Position numbers and translations under genes: made by a program. The notes below the pieces were generated by a model. It did no database searches. It saw only the letters and a program-made list of their open reading frames with translations, and was not told the DNA's origin. A stretch of 64,000 bases of DNA from Tubulanus polymorphus (taxonomy: Eukaryota > Nemertea > Palaeonemertea > Tubulaniformes > Tubulanidae), in NCBI RefSeq assembly GCF_964204645.1, contig NC_134036.1:620001-684000 (forward strand), written 5' to 3'. How positions within the stretch are numbered: the stretch's first letter is position 1; the number at the start of each line of letters is the position of its first letter. Shown here piece after piece: positions 15,958 to 27,496 of this stretch.

Positions 15958-16067
15958 ATGGAACGCATGAGCGTCACGAGATTCTCATTCCACAGAAAAG
16001 GAAGCAAACGAGGACGAGATAAAGACGATAAGGAAAGTTTCGATTACGAGAAACTGTCGTATATCAG
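15958..16067 (+). CDS. Candidate first coding exon of an unrecognised gene (partial)
   Basis: A pyrimidine tract and AG at 15639 could open an exon at 15640. An in-frame stop at 15799-15801 precedes the ATG at 15958, and the exon ends TATATCAG|GTAGGA at 16067 in phase 2. The 36 codons begin MERMSVTRFSFHRKGSKR and continue through a run of charged residues to DYEKLSYI. Codon choice resembles the ANP32 and NAXE exons (GAC, AAG, CGA). No domain is recognised. An acceptor-like TTTCATCCTGCAG at 16406 would continue the frame for 18 codons to a stop at 16459-16461, but this could be chance. Confidence 0.4.
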
Positions 16068-16086
16068 GTAGGAACATTTCTACTCG

Positions 16087-16416
16087 CTAGATGGCAGCAC
16101 TGTTTTTATCCTATAGGTGGCAGTGTTGTTTATATGTGGATAGTTTGAACTATAGGTGGCAGCACTATTCATCTATTATCTTATAGGTCGCGTGTTGATT
16201 ATTTCCCGGTTACACCTGTAGATGGCGTCTCCGATCTGTAAATTTCTTATTGAATATTACCGTTTATAAGAATTGGTTGTTTTCTATGATTTGATTGGTT
16301 GATATACAAAGCATCTTAACGGCGATTTGACCAATCAGAGAGCAAGGAACAGCTTTAGGGTCTATACCTCTCAATAGAGGGTAGCTGAAACTATTTCATC
16401 CTGCAGGTGGCGCTTC
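16087..16416 (+). promoter_or_regulatory. Cluster of five CTCF-core-like motifs
   Basis: All are on +: TAGATGGCAGCAC (about 16088), TAGGTGGCAGTG (about 16114), TAGGTGGCAGCAC (about 16152), TAGATGGCGTCT (about 16218) and CAGGTGGCGCTTC (about 16404). A sixth, TAGGTCGCG near 16183, is degenerate. These fit the AGRKGGCR half of the animal CTCF motif. They lie just past the donor of the candidate exon. Binding is inferred from sequence only. Confidence 0.4.
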
Positions 16417-16639
16417 ATGGGTTGTATCGGCCGCCGGTGCAGTTTTAAATCTCATAAGTGATTCATGTTCAGCGCTTTAAAAGATTCATCGACGTGATAT
16501 TTTCGCTTTTTGCTTTGATGATTTTTCCGTGAAACGACGACAAAGAGGAGGATTATTATTTATCTGAGCTATTTGTGGGATACATGTTCTATAAATACTG
16601 AGATAAACCGCACGACTTATGGCTGTGAATGACAGGATT

Positions 16640-17164
16640 TAAACTATCAAGTGTCAGGGAGAAAAAACAGCAGAAAAAAAACTCAGTCACTGTCAGCATT
16701 CAAACTATCAATTGTCGAGGGTGGAGAGCTCAGAGAAGAACTACAGAAAGAAACTCTGTCACTGTCAGGATTCAAACTATCAATTGTCGGGGGTGGAGAG
16801 CTCAGAGAAGAACTACAGAAAGAAACTCTGTCACTGTCAGGATTCAAACTATGAATTGTCGGGGGTGGAGAGCTCAGAGAAGAACTACAGAAAGAAACTC
16901 TGTCACTGTCAGGATTCAAACTATCAATTGTCGGGGGTGGAGAGCTCAGAGAAGAACTACAGAAAGAAACTCTGTCACTGCCAGGATTCAAACTATGAAT
17001 TGTCGGGGGTGGAGAGCTCAGAGAAGAACTACAGAAAGAAACTCTGTCACTGTCAGGATTCAAACTATCAATTGTCGGGGGTGGAGAGCTCAGAGAAGAA
17101 CTACAGAAAGAAACTCTGTCATTGTCAGGATTCAAACTATCAATTGTCGGGGGTGGAGAGTAGA
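16640..17164 (+). repeat. 72-bp minisatellite, about 7 copies
   Basis: The unit runs TCACTGTCAGGATTCAAACT, ATCAATTGTCGGGGGTGGAG, then AGCTCAGAGAAGAACTACAG and AAAGAAACTCTG. Because 72 is divisible by three, it stays open in several frames on both strands (up to 195 codons). The open frames vary at synonymous and replacement sites alike and are not believed to be coding. The same family appears inverted at 41646-41990. Confidence 0.95.
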
Positions 17165-17470
17165 TAGTCTAGCTATGCTGGCGTATCTTCTTGTTATTAA
17201 TAGTGCGTTTAACTGAATATGAAATTCAAATATAACAGCTTTATAAATCTGTTGTATTGATTTTCTGTCATTTATTCAAATAACAACATAAGTTTGAGAG
17301 TCATCGTTGACACTGGTACCTGGGGTGCGAGTTCCGTGGTACCAGCTGCAGCTGGTACTTGAGTTTCATAATTGTTGCAAGAATTCAGCTACATTTACTG
17401 GAGATAGAGATGCATTTTCAGTGTACGATATAAACCTTGTTTTCTAACATAATATATTAACTCAACTATG
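17165..17470. other. No feature seen
   Basis: Spacer between two minisatellites. It holds a small palindrome, GGTACCAGCTGCAGCTGGTACT, near 17336-17357, and nothing that looks coding. Confidence 0.4.
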
Positions 17471-17471
17471 C

Positions 17472-17651
17472 GGTTGAGATATCTCAATCATCCAGTCCTG
17501 CGTACATTGCTACATCGAGATATCTCATTCTTTCAGTCCTACGTACATTGTTAAAACGAGATATCTCAATCTTCCAGTCCTGTGTACATTGCTACATCGA
17601 GATATCTCAATCATCCAGTCCTGCGTACATTGCTACATCGAGATATCTCAT
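17472..17651 (+). repeat. 41-bp minisatellite, about 4.5 copies
   Basis: The unit holds the palindrome GAGATATCTC followed by AATCATCCAGTCCTGCGTAC and ATTGCTACATC. The same GAGATATCTC core also drives the arrays at 40665-41016 and 43926-44470, although the rest of the unit differs. Confidence 0.9.
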
Positions 17652-18204
17652 ATTTGTCATTAATTATTCCTAATAAAGCTGTAATCGATGTCGTATTTCA
17701 AGCTGTCACATGAACTCCCTGAACTGTGTAACTAGTCTTATTCTTTCTACAGCTGTTTAATCAACATAATTAGGGTCTCAGGGGTTCGGGGTTTATTGCA
17801 TCACAGCTGTTGCTGCTTCGACCATTTCTAATTCAATCTCTATTTTACCGGTCTCTTATTGTTGCGGGGTCTCTATAGTTATAATCAGTCCGTCAGTCGT
17901 CAGCGACACTTTTTTGATAATAAGAAAACTTCATTATTGCGACAACGACGAAAGGTCTGAAAAGTGATCGTCATGGTAACACGGTTGTATCACTATTATT
18001 ACTATTGACCCGTCGTCGTCGTCGGAGACAGTACCTTCTCATCGTCGACGGCAACAAGAAAAAACCTCACTGAATCTGTCTGAAAAAAATATGTCGCAAG
18101 TTTTTGTTGGTTCGTTCGTTCGTTTGTTCATTGGCGCCATTGATGTTGCTCTATTCCTCCGACTTCGGCTACAGATTGCTGTGACCTTTCATGACCTATA
18201 AACA

Positions 18205-20190
18205 GAAGCTGAAGTGTGGGATCCATGAGACTGCCACCTATTGGCTGAAGTGTGGGAACCATGAGAATGCCACCTATTGGCTGAAGTGTGGGAACCATGA
18301 GACTGCCACCTATTGGCTGAAGTGTGGGATCCATGAGACTGCCACCTATTGGCTGAAGTGTGGGAACCATGAGAATGCCACCTATTGGCTGAAGTGTGGG
18401 AACCATGAGACTGCCACCTATTGGCTGAAGTGTGGGAACCATGAGAATGCCACCTATTGGCTGAAGTGTGGGAACCATGAGAATGCCACCTATTGGCTGA
18501 AGTGTGGGAACCATGAGACTGCCACCTATTGGCTGAAGTGTGGGAACCATGAGAATGCCACCTATTGGCTGAAGTGTGGGATCCATGAGACTGCCACCTA
18601 TTGGCTGAAGTGTGGGAACCATGAGAATGCCACCTATTGGCTGAAGTGTGGGAACCATGAGACTGCCACCTATTGGCTGAAGTGTGGGAACCATGAGAAT
18701 GCCACCTATTGGCTGAAGTGTGGGATCCATGAGACTGCCACCTATTGGCTGAAGTGTGGGAACCATGAGAATGCCACCTATTGGCTGAAGTGTGGGAACC
18801 ATGAGACTGCCACCTATTGGCTGAAGTGTGGGATCCATGAGACTGCCACCTATTGGCTGAAGTGTGGGAACCATGAGACTGCCACCTATTGGCTGAAGTG
18901 TGGGAACCATGAGACTGCCACCTATTGGCTGAAGTGTGGGAACCATGAGAATGCCACCTATTGGCTGAAGTGTGGGAACCATGAGACTGCCACCTATTGG
19001 CTGAAGTGTGGGAACCATGAGACTGCCACCTATTGGCTGAAGTGTGGGAACCATGAGACTGCCACCTATTGGCTGAAGTGAACCATGAGACTGCCACCTA
19101 TTGGCTGAAGTGTGGGAACCCTGAGACTGCCACCTATTGGCTGAAGTGTGGGAACCATGAGACTGCCACCTATTGGCTGAAGTGTGGGAACCATGAGAAT
19201 GCCACCTATTGGCTGAAGTGTGGGAACCATGAGACTGCCACCTATTGGCTGAAGTGTGGGAACCATGAGACTGCCACCTATTGGCTGAAGTGTGGGATCC
19301 ATGAGACTGCCACCTATTGGCTGAAGTGTGGGAACCATGAGACTGCCACCTATTGGCTGAAGTGTGGGAACCATGAGAATGCCACCTATTGGCTGAAGTG
19401 TGGGAACCATGAGACTGCCACCTATTGGCTGAAGTGTGGGAACCATGAGACTGCCACCTATTGGCTGAAGTGTGGGATCCATGAGACTGCCACCTATTGG
19501 CTGAAGTGTGGGAACCATGAGACTGCCACCTATTGGCTGAAGTGAACCATGAGACTGCCACCTATTGGCTGAAGTGTGGGAACCCTGAGACTGCCACCTA
19601 TTGGCTGAAGTGTGGGAACCATGAGACTGCCACCTATTGGCTGAAGTGTGGGAACCATGAGAATGCCACCTATTGGCTGAAGTGTGGGAACCATGAGACT
19701 GCCACCTATTGGCTGAAGTGTGGGATCCATGAGACTGCCACCTATTGGCTGAAGTGTGGGAACCATGAGACTGCCACCTATTGGCTGAAGTGTGGGAACC
19801 ATGAGAATGCCACCTATTGGCTGAAGTGTGGGAACCATGAGACTGCCACCTATTGGCTGAAGTGTGGGAACCATGAGACTGCCACCTATTGGCTGAAGTG
19901 TGGGATCCATGAGACTGCCACCTATTGGCTGAAGTGTGGGAACCATGAGACTGCCACCTATTGGCTGAAGTGAACCATGAGACTGCCACCTATTGGCTGA
20001 AGTGTGGGAACCCTGAGACTGCCACCTATTGGCTGAAGTGTGGGAACCATGAGACTGCCACCTATTGGCTGAAGTGTGGGAACCATGAGACTGCCACCTA
20101 TTGGCTGAAGTGGGCAAACCCTGAGACTGCCACCTATTGGCTGAAGTGGGCAAACCCTGAGACTGCCACCTATTGGCTGAAGTGGGCAAA
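18205..20190 (+). repeat. 36-bp minisatellite, about 55 copies, with higher-order repeats
   Basis: The unit is CTGAAGTGTGGGAACCATGA followed by GACTGCCACCTATTGG. Variant sites are AACC/ATCC (which makes a BamHI site), ACTGCC/ATGCC and ACCATG/ACCCTG. A 4-bp deletion (AAGTGAACC) occurs at about 19080, 19544 and 19972, spaced 464 and 428 bp, and marks copies of a 13-unit and a 12-unit block. The divisible-by-three unit leaves ORFs up to 477 codons on both strands. These are repeat artefacts. Confidence 0.97.
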
Positions 20191-22440
20191 CAATAATTTT
20201 GTAGTCAGTAAGTCCACGTCGAGGTCAGATTCAGCGTCGATCAAGCGGAATCCATTCGTCGATGGAAGGATCGTCTTAACGAGAACCTGACCGTTAATTA
20301 GTGAATACCTAACAACATTGACGATGTTAACGACCTTATCGCTTCAGTTCGTTCGCACGTAGACTCACTATTATTCAACAGGGGATGTTTTCCTCTTCAA
20401 GAGCGGACACTGATAAGCCCCACTGATAAGCCTCACTGATAAGCTTGGCGATAAGAAAGAATTAGAATCCAGTATCGATTTGGTGATTAACACACTTTTA
20501 CTCTTCGCGGGGGGGGGGGGGGGATGAGGGGAGTCTAAAAGGGGGGTTGGTGGGGGGAGGACGTACTATTACTGAGTTCATTATACGCCTGATTGCCGGG
20601 GAGTAATTGTTGATTGTTGGAGATGGTTGCCGAGGTAAAACGTACACAGTTGATATTTGTCTATTTTACGGTTGGTCACGTTGTTGCTGCTGCTGTAATT
20701 GCCAATTGTTGGAAGCGTTGCCATGACTCGGGTTATTTTACGGTCGGGCAGATTTTTGACAAACGATTATGAGGTTAATAACCTACTGGTTAACTGGTCA
20801 ACTGGTCGACTGCTCTGTGGTGGTGCTGTGTGGTGATGCCATGTGGTTTGTTGTGGTGTAATTACATTCTGTTCATTGTGTATTCTACAAGTCGCTCGCA
20901 ATCAGGAAATTAATAGTTGTTTTTACCAGCTGAAACTGTCCCAATTTTCTCCTCTCTCTTCCCTCAGATATCTCTACCCTCTGTCTCTGACCCTCTCTTC
21001 GCCCTCCCCTCCTCCCTACATCTTCCCCCTGCCTCCGCCTTGCTTCCTTTTTAAATAGAAGACTTCCTAAACCTCTCCTCATCTCTCATCTGTTCCAACC
21101 TCCCCGTTCACCTCCTGCCTCACTCTCCCAGCTCCGAGAGGTTATGGAGTCTTGTAATTTTAGTTCACCTTTCACCTCTCTCTCTGTGTGTCTCATACCC
21201 TTCACAGTATCATCGGTTTTAGAGAACGTGTCAGTCTATCTAATCAGTGAGTAGAGTACAGTAATGTGATTGACAGTACACTGATGAAACTAATCATAAA
21301 AACACATCATCGCATTTAAAACCATGTATTACTAACTCATACACAGATATTACACTCACACACAGATATTACACTTAAACAGATATTACACTTAAACAGA
21401 TATTACAGTTGTCTTAGTGTGTTTGAATATTTTATACACGCGTGTTGCGAATGATGTTTATGAATATTCAAATTCCCAGTTGTTCGGCGATACCAAACTT
21501 TCATACAACGCCGGGTCATGGTTCAATACAGTGATTATGCATCATCATGAATATTCTATCTTATCGGCTTGTTGTATCCGTTTGTTCCGTTTGTTCGCGC
21601 CGAGGTACAATACATCAGGTCGCAATCTCAAATCTAGTCTTAATATTTTTATCTGCTGCACAATTACAGCCGAACCTGAAAATCTGTTCGTTATAACCGA
21701 TAGTTCTTTAAACAGCGAAACCTCGTAACAACGAACTTCAGGAGACCAGAAAATCTGTTCGTTATAACTGATAGTTTGTAATATCCAGTATGAAATTATT
21801 AGAAATTTTTTTATTTGTGATGAAATTCTAGCTTTGTAATAATTGATAAGTTGTTGAGGTGATTATAATGAGGTTCCGCTGTAGAGAATATCACAGTCTG
21901 TATTTGAGTAGTTTACAATCACTGTATTCGTCCAACGGCAATTATTTTGAAATTATAAATCATCGTTATCTGTGAACTCTGATGTTTCCGCAATCTGTTG
22001 ATATTTTTTATCAATTTTCTATTGTTTGAAATATCGAGAGAGAGAGATGGCGCGTTTGAGCGATATATCGTCGCCGTCGACTCTTGATAAAATCTCGAGA
22101 TTTTCTGCAAACGTCGCGCGATATTTTATAAACGCGTTATCGATATCTGACGAACACCTGCTACAAATACAAACTTATTTCATTTTAATCGTAAATCTAT
22201 TAATTTCGGTTTTCGAACGTCCTCGGCCGAGTGTTCACGCGAGTGTTCACATGAGTGTTCACGTTGTGACGATTATAGTTCAACAAGAACAAAAAACATC
22301 ACAGATCTCCGAATGAATTACTGCAACAAAAAAAAAACATAGCAGCTGGCTTTTTGAGTCATCTGGATTGTGAGCAAGGTTGCCATGGCTTCCGTCCACA
22401 TCAATATTTTATTCACATGTACCGTTTGATGTCGTGGGAG
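20191..22440. other. No gene recognised; low-complexity patches
   Basis: Contains a run of 15 G at 20509-20523, a C/T-rich tract at 20945-21110, a short ACAGATATTACACTTAA repeat at 21334-21398, and a diverged pair of 'gaaaatctgttcgttataac(c/t)gatag' at about 21675 and 21750. A 90-codon ATG frame at 22047-22316 has no recognisable domain. Confidence 0.5.
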
Positions 22441-22459
22441 GAACCCTTCCTTTCCTCCT

Positions 22460-22550
22460 GACACTGTCGCTGCTGCTGCTGCTGATGCTGCTGCTGATGC
22501 TGCTGATGATGATGATGCTGCTGCTGCTGCTGATGATTGAGTTGTTGTTG
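22460..22550 (+). repeat. CTG/ATG-rich trinucleotide tract
   Basis: Interrupted (CTG)n with GATG interruptions. Translates as Gln/His or Ala/Ser runs on the minus strand, without support for being expressed. Confidence 0.85.
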
Positions 22551-22635
22551 TAGCATCCTCTGGTGTTGTTTTTTTAAAGACATCAAAAGACAAGTTGTAT
22601 CCAATAGATCCTGTCAAGACATTCCATACCTTTCT

Positions 22636-22862
22636 TTTGATCGTCCACACGTCACTGGTGTTCAGTGCTTCACCCAGGACATTTTAAAAGAGCTGATCGT
22701 CCACACTTCACTGGTGTTCAGTGCTTCACCTGAGACATTTTATCAGCACACTTTAAAAAAACTGATCGTCCACACGTCACATGTGTTCAGTGCTTCACCT
22801 GAGACATTTTATCAGCACACTTTAAAAAAACTGATCGTCCACACTTCACATGTGTTCAGTAG
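22636..22862 (+). repeat. 69-bp minisatellite, about 3.5 copies
   Basis: The unit includes CTGATCGTCCACACGTCACA, TGTGTTCAGTGCTTCACCTG, then AGACATTTTATCAGCACAC. A related 'gacatttttaattg' and 'cagacattttatcagcgc' pattern near 25860-25940 suggests a diverged relative. Confidence 0.9.
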
Positions 22863-23363
22863 ATCACAGTTATATGACTGATCGTACATTGATTGTTCCA
22901 GACATCTATAACTACGTTCAACACACATCACTATTATTAATCCTTACAGCTACACATTAATCCGTTATCATGAAATTGGTTTTCATCGTCCCGTGAGATG
23001 AATTGGAAGGGAGAGAGTCAGTGGGGCGGTGGGGGCTGGGGTTAGGGCTATGAAATTGGAACACTTTGTTTTATTTCCCCGGTGCGTTGTCGTAGAGAGT
23101 CATCAGGTTCACGTAAAACCACATACAACAAACTATTAGAAAGCAAGCTATGAAGCAGCAACAGCGACATAGAACAGTTCAATTATTGTTTCTCGATATC
23201 TCGCGCAAATTCTCTAAACGCGAGTCGAACGTTTGAAATAATGAGTTTACGATATATCAGACGGGTTTTTGAGTAAAAGGTTTGAACATGGTTTCTGTTA
23301 AATACTATTAGCCATCATCAGTACGCGACCGGCTAAAAGTATTTAGCAGAAACATCGCTCAGA

Positions 23364-23381
23364 AAATATATATATATATAA

Positions 23382-23440
<59 letters not shown>
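23364..23440 (+). repeat. (AT)n microsatellite
   Basis: About 75 bp of near-pure AT repeat with a few interruptions. Confidence 0.95.
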
Positions 23441-23442
<2 letters not shown>

Positions 23443-24833
23443 TTTTACTCTTGCGTTCATCTTATCATGTACAGTTCAAATAGGGCGACCTTTTTGTGAA
23501 TATCTTATGGTATATACAGTTAAGATAGGGCGACATTTTTGTGAATATCTTGCACAAATTCTCTGAAGATGTGTCATTTTTTTTCTGCAGTAACGCTAGA
23601 AATAACTAGTATTCTAATAACTAGTATTCTAGAACTTTACTAGAATTATAGTTGGATTTCTCTGGTATCTAACACTGATATTGTGTAATAATGAGATTAT
23701 TGTTGCGTTGAATACAGCTGATTTATAGTTTAGATGCATCCTGTATCTTGTTTAATGGGCGACACCCTGTATATCTTATACTCTTACTCAAAGTCATTAA
23801 AAACACTGTCTATCTAATCAATTATTGATTTATTGATTCCGATCGATAAATCGATATCAATAACGGCGTCTAGCGACAGTTTTGAGAGATTGAGATTTTG
23901 CGGTTGAAGCGTCGTGAGATATCCGAGATTTTGAATAGATCTCGACACTCCGGGGAGTGTGGAGGGGGCGTCGAGTAATTGAGATTTCTATAAAATTCTG
24001 TGCGAGAGATGGTGAATGATTTGAATTACAACCAGCAATAAAACTAATGGCATCTCCCCTCCCCTTCCCCCTCCCCTCCCCCTCCTCCCTCCCCCGACTG
24101 AGTTCTTATTCTACCAGCAAACTTCTATGAAATTTCTTATTCGATATCAAAGAAAAATTCTGCATCCAGAAAAGAAAGTTGAGCGCATTTCGACTTTATT
24201 CTCATAGTCCGGAATACTGTATTCAAACTACCGCAGGACTACGATACTGTAGTCGTAACCGTAGTGATCGAGCCATATTGTTGTAGTTGATGCGCTCGAC
24301 GGAATCGGAGGTTTGAAATTGATTTTTGAGCGTGACGCTCGGTAGATGAGTTGTATATGTTTACACCGATAATCATGTGAGGTGTCAATAACTGATGTCA
24401 GCGCGCTAATTAACAGTCCGGTCCTGGTAGGTGTTGTGATATATCACAACTCAAACTGATATTGATATCTCGTTATCAGCTGACATGCCCCGATTCATTG
24501 AATACGTGTAATTGACTCGTCCTGTAATTGATGATAACAGATTCTCATTCTCGAGTTGAACAGAGCGCGCGAAGTTACAACTCGAGTTACTACGAGTTGA
24601 ATATTAAACTCCTCTGGACCCAGGGACTGATTCAGGGGGTTTTACTCCTTCAGAAGATTCACATGATATTTTGTTGAGGATTTCATCTCAGATATAGATA
24701 ACAAACTCCAGATATTTATGATTCTGCTGTCTATAAATCTGTGGTTATAGTTTATAACAGTTTTACTGCCTGCCCCGACTCAGGAACTGTACAAACAGTT
24801 GATCACCTCATTACTTATGGAAACTCACAACCT
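23441..24833. other. No gene recognised
   Basis: Mostly AT-rich DNA. A diverged pair 'tagggcgac(c/a)tttttgtgaatatctt' occurs at about 23480 and 23527. A C-rich tract lies at 24055-24096. Nothing coding is supported. Confidence 0.45.
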
Positions 24834-24973
24834 GGGGCCGGTTGCATAGTCATGGCTTAGACTTAAGACCAGTCTAAGACCAACTTAGTTCTATAGCCAA
24901 TCTAACATCTTAAGACCAGTCTTAAGATTTAAGACCACTTTTTGACTTAAGTCACGACTGTGCAACTGGCCCC
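24834..24973. mobile_element. Short foldback element, GGGGCC-ended
   Basis: The ends GGGGCCGGTTGCATAGTC and GACTGTGCAACTGGCCCC are nearly exact inverse copies. The inside (cttagacttaagaccagtct / agaccagtcttaagattt) is also self-complementary. A half copy stands at 57125-57202, and derived tandem repeats stand at 12860-13100 and 29833-30047. Confidence 0.65.
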
Positions 24974-25239
24974 AGATGATGATCTCTAGGGTGACTCACC
25001 TGACGATGATCTCTAGGGTGAGAGCGAAACGTCGTGTATTTTATATATTTTAGATTGTTCGAATGAATAAATTCTTGGTTTTAAAATTCTTTTAATCTGT
25101 AGATAGTGGGGTTTTTTATCTTATTATGGAAACTTGTTGCAATTTAAGTGAAATTTATTCATTTAAATGCTGAATAATTTCACTTGTACAAAATTAAGCT
25201 ATTTATGAACTGTATGAATGTTGAATTGGGCCCCAAATT

Positions 25240-25510
25240 CACTGTTTACAACTGGCAGTGTATAGTAGTGTGTGACATCTGATCACTGCTCACTGAGGTC
25301 ACATGACCACCACTGACCAATCAGTGACCAGCCAATCACAGCAACCCTAGCAAATCACTCTGGTCAACATGAGACCTAGGGTTAGGGTTAGCCAATCACA
25401 GTAACTCCATGTCGTCATAGGAACTAGGGTTAGCCAATCACGGAAACCCTAGCAGACCACTAGGTCATCATGTGACATGAGAGGACCAATCAGAGACCAG
25501 GACTGATAAG
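25240..25510 (+). repeat. Diffuse CCAATCA-rich repeat with a telomere-like stretch
   Basis: CCAATCA(C/G) occurs about six times between 25316 and 25492, with shared 'gcaaccctag' and 'ggtca(a/t)catg' words. TAGGGTTAGGGTTAG lies at about 25377, which is two TTAGGG units only. Confidence 0.5.
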
Positions 25511-25564
25511 TCTATAGAAGAAATTTAAATATCTATAGCCCTGATTTTCAGACCTCAGCAATCA

Positions 25565-25622
25565 TTTATTCATTCATATTCATTCATTCATTCATTCATT
25601 CATTCATTCACTCATTCATTCT
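25565..25622 (+). repeat. (ATTC)n microsatellite
   Basis: About 13 tetranucleotide units, interrupted once near each end. Confidence 0.95.
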
Positions 25623-26117
25623 AATAGATATCTATTGAGAAATTGTAATGCTATGTGACTATGATAAACCATTTCAATAAATCATTGAATAAAATATGAA
25701 ATAGAAATGCCTCCAGACGAAAAGAGATTTCATTAGCAGACTTTCATCACCTGTGACATTTATAATTGAAAATGAACTACAAACACCAGATTTTAGACAC
25801 TGTCTTCTTATTAAGCAAATATTCAAAAGCTGAATGTTTGTATGTGCTCAGGGCTGCACCTGAGACATTTTTAATTGTCTACGCCTCCCACAGTTTTATT
25901 GAAAATTAACTACAAACATCAGACATTTTATCAGCGCTTTCGGTTAGAAATTTACACTCGACTCGATAACTATGACTACGATATTCGGGAAAAAGAACTG
26001 CAGAAATAACGTTGTCCCGAGGCTAGAAATATCATTCCCTAATCTCTCGGTACTGATTCAAAATATGTCTCGATATACGAGTCTTAATACATTAGTCGTA
26101 AGATTAAAGACACCTGT

Positions 26118-26216
26118 GTAACACTGCCCTCTGGTGGTGGACGATTGAAGTTATTATTGCGATCTAACAATTACTGGTAATAATCTAATTCGTGCAGTAG
26201 CGATGCCCCCTGGTAA
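26118..26216 (-). promoter_or_regulatory. Two CTCF-core-like motifs
   Basis: Read on -, CCACCACCAGAGGGCAGT at 26122-26139 and ACCAGGGGGCAT at about 26203-26215 fit the CTCF core CCACCAGRGGGC closely. No gene is recognised in the flanks. Confidence 0.4.
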
Positions 26217-27490
26217 TTATCATCGTTACTAACACCCCCTCGGTAATTGAGAATTTTGCGCGTTTCGACGCTGCGGATTTCGCTTTTGTTAACGAAATGT
26301 TTTTTCGCGTCCGTGAGCAACGGAATCTACTTTATCCGTTCGGCTTCCCGTGAAAACATTCGGCCTTCCGTAAAAACAACTACGACAACTTCCACTCGCG
26401 GCCGCAGTCACTCACGAGGGGGTTTATGTTTTATGAGTCGAAATGGTCGAATGCTTTTGTTATTCCAAGTCCGATGGTTGTAATTTGTAACTGATATGAA
26501 CCGATGAATTTTTGTTTAGATCTATTCCCGAGGCAGGGACCCCGGGCACGGGGACGCCGGGCACGGGGACGCCGGGCGCGGGGACCCCGGGGGCGAACCC
26601 TAATCACGATTAATTTTAATTGTTGAAGTTATCGAGAAATGAGACTCGTTGTCGTCAGAGATTAATCGAGGTTTTAAAACCTTGTTCCCTCGGGGGTTTA
26701 AATCGGCTGATAGCTGTAAAGTACGCGTTCCGTCCAATTATATCTGTACTTCTGTTTCTGGTTTTAAAATTCCCTCTGTTTCATGCCGGGTTGTAGTGAC
26801 TGGTTGGGCTCATTAATTGTACGAATAAGGGGAAAAAAATCGCTACCTTTTTCAAGATTTAAAAAACTCAGCTCATTATCATCAGACTCTCCGGTGCCTC
26901 CGGTTAGAAACACCCAGTTTTTTTCAGTTTTCCTGAAGTTGAATATCATCGAAAATAAATTATTGAAAAAAGGAAACCCTGCTGCTGCTGCTGCTGTTGC
27001 TGTGGCTGCTGCTGCTGCTGCTTCTGCTGCTTCTGCTGCTTGAAGATGATTAGGACATAAATCATTAAAACAAGGAAACATTTCTGGACTCGTTTGTATT
27101 TTTGAGCGTGGAATTCACTCTATTATCTTATCGTCACAACACGGTCATGTCCATGTTTGTAGCTTGGATTTTGTTATTGCATGAAATGCTGGTAAAAAAT
27201 GAAAACTTGTCGTAGCTGCAGCAGCGATGGCAGCAGCGGTCGCACTCTGATGAATCCATGTCTCATCACGAAATGGAGAATTCTAATTCGATGCGTCTCG
27301 TCGCGACTTGCGGCGCCACCATTAATCAGTCTCGTGTCAATTCCGTTCAGTTGAGCTTCACGCTGAATGAAAGATGACAGAATCAGCTCGCGATGCGTTA
27401 AATTACGTGTTTCTTACTACATACATTTCATCGTCATTCAACTCGATCATTTAAAAAATCTCTGAAGATTTAGTGATACAAATTCAGCTT
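26217..27490. other. No gene recognised
   Basis: Includes a G/C-rich trio of GGGCACGGGGACGCC units near 26525-26590 and a CTG-rich tract near 26980-27040 that gives Ala or Gln runs. Weak ORFs here show no domain. Confidence 0.45.
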
Positions 27491-27496
27491 AATCTT

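Noticed and set aside
16629-17216. 195- and 150-codon ORFs in the 72-bp array
   Set aside because: Open on several frames and both strands because the unit is a multiple of three; the same family elsewhere is interrupted.
18128-20290. ORFs of 146 to 477 codons on both strands
   Set aside because: They exist because a 36-bp unit has no stop in these frames. Variation is the same in all codon positions, and frames break at 4-bp deletions.
22047-22316. 90-codon ATG ORF MARLSDISSPSTLDKISRF
   Set aside because: No domain or splice evidence; ends in a small GTGTTCAC repeat.
25376-25396. TTAGGG-like interstitial telomere
   Set aside because: Only two units; chance or part of the surrounding CCAATCA repeat.
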